From Diphasiastrum complanatum (taxonomy: Eukaryota > Streptophyta > Lycopodiopsida > Lycopodiales > Lycopodiaceae), in the NCBI GenBank assembly GCA_029204225.1, contig CM055097.1, positions 31,323,599-31,387,598 of the forward strand: DNA of 64,000 nt, read 5' to 3'. Shown here piece by piece: positions 35,288 to 47,829 of the stretch. The notes below the pieces were generated by a model. The model saw only the letters and a program-made list of their open reading frames with translations. It ran no database searches and was not told the origin of the DNA. The position numbers were made by a program, and so were the translations under genes. Every line of letters begins with the position of its first letter. Positions within the stretch are counted from its first letter, which is position 1.

Positions 35288-36029
35288 CTACATGTTCCTT
35301 CCTTTCAATCTACTTTCTTGGGTTCCATGTTTCTGCTGGTTCTGATCTGATCTCTTTGTCGACTCCCTCTTAGATTGAGTCTTCTTCTTCGACTGGTCTT
35401 TGTTGCTGTAGAGAGCTTGATCAAACTCGTTCCTCTCATCGTAGTGCTCTCTAGCTTCAACTTCTTCTTTGATGTCAATGACTGCCTTATCGAAGGTCAT
35501 AGTATGATCTTTAGCCAGCAATGTCCAGGTTGTCTGAAATGATCTCGGTAAGGAGCGTAGTAGGTAACTAAGCTGATTCTCTTGTGAGACTGCATGTTCT
35601 GCTCCAACGTTGTGCAGCGATAGGAACAGGTCATTCATTTTCCTGATGAAGCTCGTGAGATCTTTGCCATCCCATCTTGGATAGATAAGCTGATCTTCTA
35701 GATGCATTATCTAGTTTTGTGACTTGGTCTGAAATCTACTGATGAGTGTATCCCACATCTCTCTAGCATTAGATATTGATGCGAGGTCAAGGGTAATGTT
35801 GTCTTTGATGGAAGAGGAGATGACAGCTACTACTTTGTCATTCTTCTCTTTCTACTCCCAAAGATGTTTGCCTGTGTTGGTTGGCATCTCTTACGTGCCA
35901 TCCACCCACAGCCATAACGCTTCTCCTCTTAGAATTAGTGATGTCTTCACTTTCCAATCAAGAAAGTTTGATCCATCTGCTTCAACTACTATGGCATATC
36001 TTTGATTGGATGCTGTGAATGGAAGCCAT
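35288..36029 (-). pseudogene. gag: copia Gag (second copy)
   Basis: Start ATG at 36029. Across frames the minus strand reads YAIVVEADGSNFLDWKVKTS, DNITLDLASISNAREMWDTL, and from 35707 WDGKDLTSFIRKMNDLFLSL, NQLSYLLRSLPRSFQTTWTL and VIDIKEEVEAREHYDERNEF. This is the UBN2-type Gag of plant copia. Several stops lie in the first third. It follows the primer site by about 50 bp. Confidence 0.85.
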
Positions 36030-36078
36030 AGTCTCAGTGATGTGGCTCTACTTAAGCCTTATGTCTCTGATAAAGCCT

Positions 36079-36094
36079 TCCGGCTTTGATACCA
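36079..36094 (-). other. copia primer-binding site
   Basis: Minus strand TGGTATCAAAGCCGG, one or two bases after the LTR end. It matches the initiator Met-tRNA type with one change. Confidence 0.85.
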
Positions 36095-36095
36095 T

Positions 36096-36736
36096 TGTAG
36101 GAATGTTCCACGGGAGCTCTGTTATGATACCACTGAAGAAATCTCGGAATGACTCCAACAAGGTCGAACAATCGGATTGCTCTAAGAAGACTGTTGACAA
36201 TGTACCAGTCTCTTTGGTTGATTTATGTTGTCGTTCAGATGGAGCCGATCTGTTGGATAAGGTTACTGTCTCCAGCCGTGATCAATCATCCTCCAAACAA
36301 ACAGATAGCTACTGCTAATCTGACTATGTGTTTATGAACAACAGATAATGTCTTAATGATAGCGAAAATATATCTACTGATGAAATTGAACAAACATCAC
36401 AACATTCACAGATTGCACACTAAACAGAAGAGATGTACACGTCTATATTATAAAAAATGAGTGTACATAGAAGAGCTTTCTTAAGCGATGTCTGTTTCCC
36501 AGGTCAACGCGTCGGCGTGAGAGAGGTGTTCTCCTCTCACGCATGAAACTAGCTACTGCTAGAACTATCTTTCTTCCTTGATATGTGCCTCACTGAGTGT
36601 TGCGTTCATGATTATCTTTCTGTGTGTATATGTATGGCTCTAATCCAAGACATATATCATGTCGGATTAGATTACGAGATTGATTAGCTAAGCTTAAGCT
36701 AAACATATGTTTAAGCACGTTTTTGTTAATGTAACA
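36096..36736 (-). repeat. copia 5' LTR
   Basis: On the minus strand, TGTTACATTAAC (36736) to TTCCTACA (36096), 641 bp. A TATA-like TTTTTTATAATATAG lies near 36449-36463. A CTCTCACGC..GCGTGAGAG inverted repeat sits near 36517-36545. The 3' LTR is absent since the element is cut at 32093. Confidence 0.85.
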
Positions 36737-38180
36737 TGGCGATGGTGGAGCGTGATAGTTTAAAAAAAAAAAACTTCAGGCTTAAGTAGTTGAGGTCCAA
36801 TAGTTCGTCCATGTCTAATAGCTCGTCCTCACCATTGATTGCTTGGAAGTGTTGGCCTGACCCAAAATGTCGGCCAACGAAGTAGAAAATGTAGAGGAAC
36901 GGATGACCCATCAGAACTGGCCACAAGTGTAATCCCAAAGTACACACCAGGCGCACAAGTGAGGAATAGAAAAAATAGACTGGAACGAGGAACATGATCT
37001 GCAACATCATTAGCAAGCATCAGAGCAATATCCACATGTAGCTGAGAATGAGTATCAAAGCACATATGAGCAACACTGAAGTATATGGCGGCAACATCCC
37101 CAAAAACTATCCAAGAGAGGAGAAGGAAATCTCTCAAGGTACCCTGATAATCTCAAAATAACAGAACAAAGTGGCAACTCAACATCGAAGACCAAGCGAT
37201 ATGGAGCAACCCAAAATGAAGGGGAATCTGAAGATCATCTGGACAAACAGTAGCTGGAACGGAGGCAATAATCCAAGCCATCAAGATATGCCAAGCTTGA
37301 CAATGAGCAACAATCCAGGGAATAGATAGAGAGCCACATGCATAATCATAGAGATATCTGCACCATAGGCAATCAGTAATATGGAAAAACCAGTACTAAT
37401 CAACAGGTCCAACTGAAAACCAAGCTATATGTAATAACTAGGAATGTCATATATCCATAACATCGACATGAACTGCAGCAAACCTATATGTAGAAACACC
37501 AAGAGACTGAAAAATGCCCGTGTACTCATCTAGAAAGATTCCAGCATATAAATACCCTAGGTAAGCAATAGTGACAATCTGGCAAATATCCTCGAATGGA
37601 AAATGTATAAGGGTAAAGGCGCATGAATCATGTCAAAAACCTTAGAAATATCATGAGGCAGATCACAAACCTCAAGCAGAGATCCATGGAGTAAGGCGAA
37701 AGAAGATACAACCTGATCACCAATAGCGAAGGAACCATCAAACGTGGACCCGTGAAGAACCCCATAGAAATTAGCATGAACATCGGCCATAACGGACTCA
37801 AGAGATGGAGATATAAAGACCAATGGAGAAGATACTGCACCAACCATTGAACCAGGAGGGTTATATTAGGTATGCGCAAAAGCAATAGTAGAAATACCAC
37901 CAAGGTATACGGCCTCAATATCAATGAAACTAGGAATGAATAGGCGCAAGAGGCACGCAGCAACAACCTGTAAATCGGAACAGCATCAACCTGAGGAAGA
38001 GGACCCATGGATGGTAAAAATGAAGTAGCAACTGATGTGCTTTGAATGGAAAGAAGAGTTGCATCGTGAGCCTTTGGCAAGCTCCGCATAAACTGCTTCC
38101 CGGTAACCAACTGATAGTCACCTTGGAAATCAATACCAAACGTGAATTATGCTGACCAGCATGAGTAAAGGAAAGTGTCT
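36737..38180 (-). other. degenerate gypsy interior, no RT recognised
   Basis: Several minus-strand frames are open (36829-37137, 37557-37847, 37628-38110) but none shows RT, RNase H or integrase motifs. Just after the protease, FQGDYQLVTGKQFMRSLPKA is compatible with the gypsy PR-RT spacer. The rest is Leu/Ser-rich by frame choice. It is probably decayed polyprotein of the element whose protease is at 38182-38520. Confidence 0.4.
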
Positions 38181-38181
38181 G

Positions 38182-38520
38182 CTAAGAGAGATCCACAAAA
38201 ACAATACTAAGTGAAGAGAACCAGTCTGCACCAAAAATAATGTCATAGTGCTCCAGAGGAATGATGTAGAAATCTGCTTGACCAGAAAAATCACCAACGC
38301 AATAATCCAAGCCTTGAGACATCTGAGAACTCGAAAAAGAATGGGAATGAGCAACCTCAACACTGAGAGGTTGGAAAGCAGGAACAGGTGCAGCATGAAT
38401 CCTAGTGGAAATGTAACTGCTAATAAATGAATGTGTACTGTCTGTATCCACTAAAGCAATATACTCTCGTCTCGCATCTAGAATAATATGATCCACAAAT
38501 GGAAAAACATACGCAGGCAT
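38182..38520 (-). pseudogene. gypsy retropepsin
   Basis: EYIALVDTDSTHSFISSYIS is the active-site block with Asp-Thr-Asp where Asp-Ser/Thr-Gly is normal, so it is inactive. DIIFGADWFSSLSIVFVDLS is the closing DIILGMDWL-type block. The spacing of about 70 residues between them fits gypsy proteases. It lies between a Gag-like frame (39.3-39.8 kb) and degenerate sequence. Confidence 0.75.
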
Positions 38521-39308
38521 AATAACAGAAACATCAACTGATAAGTTCTGGCCTAAATATGCATCTAAAAGAACTGCATACTCATCTAGATGGGTATCAG
38601 CAAAATAAACTAGTGAGTATACAATAGGACTATCATGAAATGTATAATGCCATATGGAGATCTACTGGAGTAGCCAAAGCATCTGAAAGAGCAACCGTAG
38701 ACCGATGAATAATATCGAAATAGGGAGCATAGGGACAACATCTATAGCATGGCGCTCAGGAACATGAGTAGCATCAAGGTACTCACCAACAATATCAAAG
38801 CATGCAACATCGACAATAGTAGCAAGGCATACTATATCAGTATCAAAGCATGGAACAATATCATAGCATGCAACAACATCAGTAGCACCATCAAAGCATG
38901 CAACGACATCATAATAGTATCATAGCATGCTATATTAGTATCAAGGACCATATCAGCCACAACCTGTATATGTGAATCAGCATCAGTAGGAACATGTATA
39001 TATGACTCTGACTCACTATGGGATACAATGACGAGCTCAGGTAGATCAATAACTATCTCAAGTAAATCGGGCAACTCGCTCACATTGTGTGATATAGAAT
39101 CAACCTCATGTGAATCGCTAGAAATGTGTGACTCTATCTCTAGTTGTCCTGCACAAGAAAATGGAACCTCACATATGGAAGAATGTTCACGAGAGGAATC
39201 AGAAGGATAGAACTCTCAAGACCTATAATACTACTCGTAAGAGCGACAGGAGGAACAATTATAGAATTATCATTGGAAAATATAAGAAGGCAAAGTACTG
39301 GTATTAAG
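38521..39308 (-). other. Gag-protease interval with ATCAAAGCATGCAAC-type repeats
   Basis: The interval is mostly stops. From 38755 to 38950 words like ATCAAAGCATGCAAC or ATCATAGCATGCAAC recur about eight times at variable spacing, a decayed internal repeat. Expected zinc-knuckle motifs are not found. Confidence 0.45.
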
Positions 39309-39815
39309 TCACTCGGAGATAGGCGGATGAGAATGGACATAGTCAAACCACTTCGACCTAGCAAAGCCCTTTAAGAGAAAAATGGCATCAAGAATCTTAT
39401 TAGGACCTGGACAAGTTGGCCAAGAAGTATCAAAGTAATACTGAAGACACGTGAGCCATTTGTCGAACATATGTTCAGATGGTATATCACTATTAAAAAT
39501 AAAAAGATAATCTAAAGGGGATAGAGACCGAAAATCAAAAGTCATGATAAAAAATAAAATAAAAAATAACAGAGAAGAATATGTAACCCAATGATCCAAA
39601 TAATTTGGGTGATTTTTATTTTTAAATTTTATAATGGAGCGTAGAAAACAAAGAAAAAGTGAAAAACAAAATCGACGATGAAAATGAATAGTGGAATTGA
39701 AATGCAATTGGAACGAAAACTTATAACAAATAACAAAAGACAAAATGAAAAATACGATGGACAACACACAAACTACAAAATGGAATGGAAATAACAAAAC
39801 AACGGCCACAGGCAA
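39309..39815 (-). pseudogene. gypsy Gag-like fragment
   Basis: The C-terminal half of this frame reads HMFDKWLTCLQYYFDTSWPT, CPGPNKILDAIFLLKGFARS and KWFDYVHSHPP, matching the W..L..YF....A...L.G.A..WF pattern of Gag capsids. The N-terminal half is Phe/Leu-rich from AT-rich DNA and is probably untranslated leader. A Gag identity is moderate. Confidence 0.55.
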
Positions 39816-40352
39816 AAAGTTAAGCCAAACAAGACGCTAATCAAGTGGACGAGCTGAAGGAGAGGACATAAGTCGTCACAACAGGTACGCCAATGAAAAG
39901 ACGTAACAAATAGTGTAGGTAGTATCTCGCAACTACAAACGAGAGCATGCTGAAAATGGTACTAAAATGAAAAGATACTGGGCAGCCACCCAATAGTGAT
40001 AAAAAATGTTGTTGGACCATTTTGTAGCTGGAAATTATGCGAAATGAATTACGTATAGGCTATAGAAAGTTGCTGGAAATGGGCACAGACAACCACTGAT
40101 CAAATCTGTCAAGGAACTGCGTTGGAGCTGGAAATTTTGCCAAGTATTGGGGCAAAATGGGGTGCTAGACAGCCACCAAGTAATGCTACAAGAGATGCCG
40201 GAAAAAGTACATCAAAAAGGCTGGAAAACAACGAATATGAAGGCTATAAAAATGTGCAAATGTAAAGGCTGGAAAAACAGCAAGTATGAGGGTGGTGATG
40301 AGCCTGCAATCAAATGTGGATTTGGGGTAGCAAACTGTCGTACTATACCAAC
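39816..40352. other. leader-like stretch with recurring GCTGGAAA words
   Basis: No ORF of known type. GCTGGAAAT, GGCTGGAAAA and CAGCCACC recur between 39975 and 40275. It would be the leader of the Gag-like remnant to the left. No standard primer site is recognised at its right end. Confidence 0.4.
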
Positions 40353-41587
40353 ATGGTTAATATAGATTCTATAGTAAATAATGTCGTTCCCACAGAGGAC
40401 AACGTTAGAAAGTTATGTTTTTGGTACAATTATGGCAAGTGGTTTCGAGTGTTATTCTGGTTGTCGACAGACATTGAAAAGTAACCAGTATTACTAATGT
40501 TTGGGATGGGTAATGTTAATAAAATCAGAACAACAATCTGGCCTCTATCGAATTGAATGAAGTGCGTTCTACAGATGAGATGTTATCAGAGTAGTACATC
40601 AGTACTACACTTTAGCTGATTAAGGTGTCAACAGAGAATCGAGAATTGTTCGATGTATTTGGGACTGTGCAGACAATTAATTAATCGCGTTTGTGAACTA
40701 TTCGTTTCTAGACAAAAGTCCTCAACAACTAAAGCCCAACTTAATGGTTAAAGAACACGAAAAGTTTTAGAATACGTTATAAACTTATGTCAATGCCAAT
40801 CAAGAAAACAGATCAGAGACTCAATTCTTCAGATAGGGACTGTCATCTCACATGTATACATACAACTTTATTCAATGATCGTGCTAGACTATACCCAAGA
40901 TAGTCGTTATTCGAGTGCCGAAAAGAAAGTATTCGCGACAGACGAATAAGATGGTTTAAAGACAGTTCTTTAGAGCATGCTTTACAAAAACACAAGAAAC
41001 GACTGTAATGCACTAGAGCGACTGTCTGATCAGAGAGTAATTCATGAAATGCGTTAGAGATTGTTAGCAGACTCAAGATTACTCACACTCAGCAGTGCGA
41101 AGAACAGAGATAAGAGAGAATAACTCACATAACTCTATTCACTTCTTCAATCTCTTACATAAGCATAAACTCTTCTCTCTCAATGATCGAGAATGAAGTG
41201 TGAGATCAATGTATGTTCTATGGGGCGAACAAACACACCTCTAAAACAACAGGTGCGTCACTCCCACGAAAGGGTCTAGTTAACAATCAGATTGAAAATA
41301 CGTTCAACTATACCATAGGAGGTATACTTAACTATGACTTAAAGTTACTCTAGTTTATCATGTCTTTTCGTATGTATGGACGACCTAGTAAAAGTTGTCC
41401 AAGACAATGTCTTTTCCTTTTAAAGGTCTTGCCCTTAATTACAAGACAAGTACTTAGGAGATATATTCCCGAAAAATGACTTAGGCCTCTTCATGATTTA
41501 TACTTAACCGGCTCATATCTTCATTTTCGAGTATATCATGCTATATTTATGTTGATATTCAATATTTAACATTTTCGTGGCATCACA
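40353..41587 (-). repeat. probable LTR, about 1.2 kb
   Basis: On the minus strand it would start TGTGATGCCACG at 41587, directly after the purine tract GAGGAAGGGGATA (41588-41600), and end TATTAACCA at 40353 after CCTCTGTGGGAACGAC, a phrase typical of plant gypsy LTR ends. No second copy is in the window, so the borders are inferred. The ORF at 41.6-44.15 kb would then be the last ORF before a 3' LTR. Confidence 0.5.
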
Positions 41588-41639
41588 TATCCCCTTCCTC
41601 AAATGTGAAACGTCCTCGTGAACATATCATCTTTATTTT

Positions 41640-44155
41640 AAGGATTATTCGAGAAACATTCTTGTTTCTTTGTGTATTTTGTCCTTTAGATATTTCTTCG
41701 TCTTAGAGAATATGTGTCTTGTTGTTTCTTTAATTGTATAGGTTGGTTTGAGTTGATCTTTGAATTGTTGATGAAAACTGGAATCAAACTTCAAAACATC
41801 TTTAAGATTTAAAATTTTAGCATACCATAGAAACATCACCACGACAAAGACACGAATGAATATTCATGAATGATTCAGTTCTTCATATAACTTTTGAGCA
41901 AGCTCCAAATTCTGTTGAGCTTCGATCAAGAGCAAATCATCTTTTGATTTTGTATAGCGGCCAACTGGTAAGTTGCCAGATTCTTCTAACTTAACCGGGA
42001 GTAATGTTCCATCGAACAGCTCCTGGGTTAACTTGGTATCTTCGTCTGAATCACTTCGTAGAGTGATTTCTTTACAGTAACGAGTTGAAAATCTAATAAA
42101 ATTGCTTTTAACATAAATATTCTAAACAAAAAAAAATGTCTTCGCCGCAAAGGTACCAAATTGCCAAAATGTATATGTACAGAATTGCTTATAACGGAAT
42201 GACTTCCTTCGATCTTGCAAATTCTGGCGAATCTCCGCAAAATATTCTGCAAGGTTTTGCTCCCAATCCACATAAAGACTGAATAATTCCGGATAAGCCA
42301 TATTGATATTAATCCGTAGACCTGCATCGTCGAAGGCACCTAAATTCGCAATAGCTTGTGGTTTGTACAGCTGAAACTGCAACTTTCACTTTCAAAAATG
42401 TCGCTTATTATCTTCGTTCCTCAAAAATTGAAGTTCTTTGATTTGAACATATTCGAGAGCATACATAGCCGAAGAGCCTATGTATAACTCTGCCGATTCG
42501 AAAGGTACGACCTGGAATTTACCCTGGATTATGCCCCAGCAGAGACATCATTTCTGCTCGATAGAAAGCTGGGCCCATAACCAAAGAAAATCGTCCTTCT
42601 CCCACGGTCGCTTCCAGTCGTCGAAGGCGATGCCTACTGCGCCTGGTAGCATCATGTAATCCACACGCCATCGCAACTCAATATTAAAAGCATGTGGACA
42701 CCATTTCCAGAAGCGTTCAGCAAATGCACGGAATCTGTCAGCACATACCTTCGATTGATTTCGCCGCATTTGCTTTGGCTGTGTAGATGTAGTTGCCAGA
42801 TCTTGAGTTTGCAACTCAACAGCCAGCTTCTGATCTTCCATTTGTTGCTTTTGATTCGATAGCTCCTATTCGAGCTGGTCAATCTTTGCAATAGCCTCCA
42901 AGAATTCAAGATGGTCTGAGGCTCCGGTGTAGGCAGACACAGCTTGGAGTTGTTGTGTGAGTTCATCAATTCGCAGCAGGGCCTGAAGATAGTCATCATG
43001 TGCATCGGGCCCGCTGCAAGATAGGGTGGCATCACTGGAGAGCTCCTTCAGCTCCGCCAACTCTTGCTCGACAAGAGCCTTCACATCCTCGATCGGTTGT
43101 AAGAACTCGACTTGAAAATTTTTGAGCATCTGGCCTTGGAGCTGGTTCAGCTTCGTGAGATCGACAGTGATTGACCCTCTAGTGCTACTTAGAGACAAAG
43201 CAGCTTCTGTCTTTAATCTTGTCATTCGCTTCTCCTGTAAATGTTTATGGAGCGCAACATTATGTTGATTTGCAGCCAATAGTTGCTGCTTCAAAGAATC
43301 GTTTTGAGTCTGAAAACTATCAAACTTGGCCTAAATCGTCTTATTGGTCTGCTTCAAAGAATCAGCTTTCTTTATTAAATTCTGAAGCTATGTTTCGAGA
43401 GAACGATGTTGTTCGATCAACTTTGTGTTGTTTGATTCGAGCGAATCGATCTTCTCGAATGACTCCTTCATAGAGTCTAGAGATTTGCTCTCTGAGGTGA
43501 TAAGCTGCAGTGTGAGTTGACGGTGGTACTTGTCAAACTCATATACGTCAGCCACTAGGTCCTTGGCTTTCTCTATCATGGATCGAAACCACTGGGGTTG
43601 GTCATCTGGTTCTCCTTCATCTGCCACAGGTGCCCAGGTGTCGCCTTCAGCAGCTATGTGTCCCTTGTCAGATGTATCGAACTGGGTTGTGTCATCCTCA
43701 GAGCTGGATGCGCTCAGTTGCTTCTGAGATGTGGAAGTAGATGCTAGCTTTGAAGAATCAGCAGCAGCAGCAGCATCGATTTCCATTGCCACATATTCAT
43801 TCTCCATAGCAGTGGTGGCTGCTACTTCGACTATTGGTGCAGCATCGACTGGAATAGGAATAGAGATGAGGCTGGAAAGATCAATGGGCTTGGGAGCCAA
43901 CATCCTTGCCGTCAGCAGTATTTTCTCTGGCTCGGTCAAAATTTGAAAATGAGTGCACAGGCGAGAGACATGGGCTCCAACTCCAGAAAACTTCTGATGT
44001 TTGATCCATTGCAAAAAGGCTTTGTAAATGATAATGCCAAAGCATACTGGATTACCCGCAAGCACATCCAATATGTAACCAAAATTTTGTATTGATATTG
44101 TCGCATCCGCATCCGTCAAAAATATGGCTTGGTTTGCGTACCTATTAGTTTCCTA
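41640..44155 (-). pseudogene. coiled-coil ORF upstream of a probable 3' LTR
   Basis: Minus-strand frames 43388-44119, 42866-43294, 42548-42841 and 42122-42382 form one degraded protein. The N-terminal globular part is ISIQNFGYILDVLAGNPVCF..KAFLQWIKHQKFSGVGAHVS. An acidic/Ser linker (SASSSEDDTTQFDTSDKGHI) follows, then long coiled coil (LTLQLITSESKSLDSMKESF; VEQELAELKELSSDATLSCS; LRIDELTQQLQAVSAY), then a Trp-rich end (RFWKWCPHAFNIELRWRVDY, WEKDDFLWLWAQLSIEQK). I recognise no family. A similar layout occurs at 48.8-51.1 kb after gypsy pol. It may be an extra retroelement ORF. Confidence 0.55.
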
Positions 44156-44249
44156 TTATAGTCTATGTAAATAACCTACAATAGTCTATGAAAATGAGAC
44201 CTACATTTAGGCCTTAACTCTTGCTCACCTTGTCTGGTGACCCAAGGTA

Positions 44250-44344
44250 AAGGTGTCACATAGGACTGATTAGCACTACATTAATTATGATTAGAAAACT
44301 TGTTTAGGAAAGTAAGAGGCCCTTTTTGAGTCCAAAAAGGGCTC
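44250..44344 (+). mobile_element. terminal-inverted-repeat transposon end (copy 1)
   Basis: The block ends CCTTTTTGAGTCCAAAAAGG then GCTC at 44344, followed by TA and copia RT sequence. It contains a short palindrome (GCCCTTTTT and AAAAAGGGC around GAGTCC). Reading leftwards, its first 31 bases match the block that ends at 57259 with three differences, then similarity continues with a gap. I infer the end of a small TIR element; family uncertain. Confidence 0.45.
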
Positions 44345-44346
44345 TA

Positions 44347-45810
44347 ATGGAGAAGGCATTCACCAGTAGAGATGTCATTTTTGTGGAAGACCAGTTCAGA
44401 AAGTTGCTGATAAATCTGACCCAAGGATCGAGCAGCCAAATTCTAATCTAGGGAATCAACTGCATAATACCACACTGACTCAGACATTGACTCAAAATCT
44501 CAACGAGTCAACCCACATCAGAGGACCGAAGTTCAACCCAGAAGGTCGAACAGGTCCAGATAGCCTCCATCCAGATTTATGGATGATCCGGCCTGCTACT
44601 TTGTGCAGGAACCAACCACCGTTTCTAAAGCTATGTCTACTCCTGATGCTGACCAATGAAAAGTAGCGATGGACACCGAATTCAATTCTCTGATGGAGAA
44701 TCAAACATGGACAATAACTGAGCTTCCAAAGGATCGAAATCCAATTCCATGCAAATGAATATTCAAGGCAAAGTATGACGTTGAAGGAAGGCTAAATTGT
44801 TACAAGGCCAAGCTAGTCGCCAAAGACTTTTCCCAGATTTCAGATCTGGATTATTCAGAAACCTTCAACCCAGTTGTCAAACATGCTTCGATCCGCCTGC
44901 TCCTCTCCTTTGCAGCCACAATAGATCTTGAAGTTCACCAGATGGATGTCCAGATCGCTTTCCTCAATGGAACCATCGAAGAGGAAATCTATATGGAGTC
45001 AGAGGGATACAAACTCAACGGCAAGCAACAACACCTTGTATGCCAAATCCACAAGGCGTTGTATGGGCTGAAATAGTCACCCAGAGCTTGGTTCCAGAAG
45101 ATCAATGCATTTTTTATAGAGAATGGTTTTATTCCAAACTCGACATACTCGAATGTTTATTTCAAATCTGTATCAGAACACTTCATCATCATCACTCTCT
45201 ATGTAGATGATACACTCTTATTCAATAACAATTTGAATATGATGAAGGATACGAAATGCATGCTGGCCCAGGAGTACAAGTTGACTAACATGGGTCTAGC
45301 CCACTATTGTCTCGGAATCCAAATCCAATGAGATCAACCCAACAGACTAATTTTTATCAGACAACAACAATATCTCAACAACGTGCTGGAAAAGTATGGT
45401 ATGACCAACTGCAAACCAAGTCACTTTCCGCTCGACCCTGGACTAAGATTATCAAAGAAACAGTCTCCTCAAACTGAGGCCAAAAAGGAGGAAATGAAGT
45501 GCTACCCGTTTCAATCCATCATCGGCTCACTGATGTACACAATGATCTGCACGCAACCAGACCTTGCATATTCGATTAGTACACTTAGCCAGTTCCTATC
45601 AAATCTAGGCTTAACTCGTTGGAAAGCACTAACAAGGATGATGAAGTACATTCAAGCAACGAAAACTCTCAACATCCTACGAAGGCAGCCAAATTGCCAA
45701 CATCCTTGAAGCCTACACAGATGCGGATTGGGCAGGAGATGTCGACACCAGAAAATCAACTTTTGGATTAGATTTCATTTACAAATCGAGCACACGGAAT
45801 GGGTATCGTC
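44347..45810 (+). pseudogene. copia RT and RNase H, best preserved copy
   Basis: AFTSRDVIFVEDQFRK starts the copia linker. RT runs in one frame: AKYDVEGRLNCYKAKLVAKD, SETFNPVVKHASIRLLLSFA, LEVHQMDVQIAFLNGTIEEE, LYGLK-stop-SPRAWFQK (TAG for CAG), ITLYVDDTLLFNN (YVDD intact, 45200), YCLGIQIQ-stop, CYPFQSIIGSLMYTMICTQP. RNase H follows after a shift: AYTDADWAGDVDTRKSTFGL (45.71-45.77 kb). Stops are TGA or TAG only. Integrase and protease are absent; see the TIR end at 44344 and the minus-strand half at 57.26 kb. Confidence 0.9.
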
Positions 45811-46590
45811 GATAGTTATAGTACCCAAGTAGAATGGCAAAATGCGTATCTGTGTGAATCTGAAGGCGATTAATGCAGTCACCAAAAAGGACCATTTTCC
45901 TTTACCATTTACGGAAAGTGTCCTCGATAGAGTAGCTGGTGACGAAGCCTACAGTTTTTTGGACGGCTTCAGCGCCTACAACCAGGTGAAAATAGCCCCC
46001 CAGGACCAGCACAAAATAGCATTTGCCACGGAGTGGAGAACTTATGCCTATAAAGTGATGCCATTTGAACTTTGCAATGCCCCAGGCACTTTCCAGCGAG
46101 TCATGCAGGCGACATTCAAAGATTATTTGCAAAAAATTTTGAAAATTTTCTTGGATGATCTGTGCCTGCATGGACCAGATTCAGAACACTTATTCAATTT
46201 GGAGAAGGTGCTACAAAATGCCGTGAATACCAGATCTCCTTGAATTCAGAAAAATGTCAATTCTGGGTGACACATGGCTTGATACTCGGCCATATAGTGT
46301 CAAGACACGGGATCGCCACAGATCTATCAAAGATCAGGATCATTGTTGATCTACCACCACCGGGGACGACCCGCGAGGTCTACATTTTCATGGGTCATGC
46401 TAACTATTATAGGATCTTCATTCTTGATTTTGCAGAGTTAGCCAGACCAATCTACAAGGTCACAACGGATCCACATTGGAATGAGAAAGCTCTAAAGGCT
46501 TTCCAAAAGATTAAGAATGCATTGGTCTCAGCACCAATCCTACGACCACTCGGGCCAACCAGACAAATCACTACCAAAGGCTGAACAACA
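45811..46590 (+). pseudogene. Ty3/gypsy reverse transcriptase, plus strand
   Basis: The frame enters at VPK-stop-NGKMRICVNLKAI, then TKKDHFPLPFTESVLDRVAG, YSFLDGFSAYNQVKIAPQDQ, TYAYKVMPFELCNAPGTFQR and ILKIFLDDLCLHG (catalytic FLDD at 46148-46159). A shift near 46240 leads to GLILGHIVSRHGIATDLSKI and FMGHANYYRIFILDFAELAR. These match Athila/Tat-type RT. RNase H is largely deleted after SAPILRPLG at 46.55 kb. Confidence 0.88.
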
Positions 46591-47829
46591 AAAATTGATC
46601 TTGAAAGCTAGACCTTATCAGCTGATTGCTGGCCAGTTGTACCGAAGAGGTCCAGACGGAATTCTTCGGCAGTGTATTCTTCCTCATGAGACCACCTAGA
46701 TCATTTCGCTTTCACATGAAGGCATGGGTGGAGGTCATTTTGCATCTGACATTACAATTCACAAGGTCCTATAATCAGGATGTTGGTGGCCAACGATTCA
46801 TAAAGACACAGAGGAGTACTTGAAAAAGTGCGATGTGTGCCAAAGGGCAAGAAGACCAACGAGATTGAACTATAATTTATTGCACCCAGTCTTAGCCCAA
46901 GCACCATTCAAAAAATGGAGATTGGATTATATTGGTCCAATTCACCCTGCAGCAAGGAGTTCCTAGGCTCGATACATAATCGTAGCCATAGACTACCTCA
47001 CCAAATGGGTCGAAGCCAAGGAAGTACATGTAGTTGACGCTAGGACCACTGCCAAGTTCCTTTATGAAAATATCATTGTGCGCTTCGGGTGCCCAGTGGA
47101 ACTAGTCAGTGATCGCAGAAGCCATTTCATCAACAAGACCATCAAGGTCCTATTGGAGGAATTCTTCATGATCCACAGAACCAGTACGCCTTATTATCCT
47201 CGTGGTAATGGTCAAGTATAATCATCCAATAAGATCCTGTGTAGCGTGCTCACGAAAACAGTTGAAACTAGCAGATCAGATTGGGAACACAAGTTGCATG
47301 CTGCACTGTGGGCATTCAGGATAGCATATAAAGGGAGCACTAATCAAACACCCTTCCAATTGGTATATGGTCAGGAAGTTGTGATAGCAGTAGAGTTTTT
47401 AGTTCCTTCATTAAGGATTGCCACCATGCGATGTCTTAATGAGTCCAAATCTCTACAGCTATGCCACGAAGCTCTGCATAAACTCTGTGAAACAAGCTTA
47501 CTAGTTGTGCATGCACTGGCAGCTGAAAAGGAAAGGCTTGGCATGATTGTAAATTACAAAAGAAGGATTTTCATTCAGGAGATCTGGTCCTGATGTATAA
47601 AATCAAGGCGATCAAGGGGAAGTTAAAATTCACGGGCGAAGGTCCTTATAAAATAAAGGAAATTCTTAATCATGGGGCCGTGACCTTAGAACAGCTTGAT
47701 AGGATGCCCTTCGACACACCCATCAATGGTAGCCGGTTGCACAAGTACTGGCCTGCTCAGCCATTACCGCTAGATCTAAGGAGATCAAGCCAAATCAAGC
47801 TAAATCCATCAAGATTCAGCCAAATTTGA
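46591..47829 (+). pseudogene. Ty3/gypsy integrase, plus strand
   Basis: ARPYQLIAGQLYRRGPDGIL opens it, then the zinc part KCDVCQRARRPTRLNYNLLH, the core WRLDYIGPIHPAARSS-stop-ARYIIVAIDYLTKWVEAK (TAG for Gln), VELVSDRRSHFINKTIKVLL, TPYYPRGNGQV and SDWEHKLHAALWAFRIAYKG. The second Asp block (VSDxGxHF) reads SDRRSHF with Asp present. The end is KGKLKFTGEGPYKIKEILNH and LHKYWPAQPLPLD. Five stops lie within, two of them TAG at expected CAG. Confidence 0.88.

Noticed and set aside
37557..38110. Leu-rich minus-strand ORFs as membrane transporter
   Set aside because: They lie between gypsy protease and an LTR, have overlapping alternative frames, and show no conserved motif.
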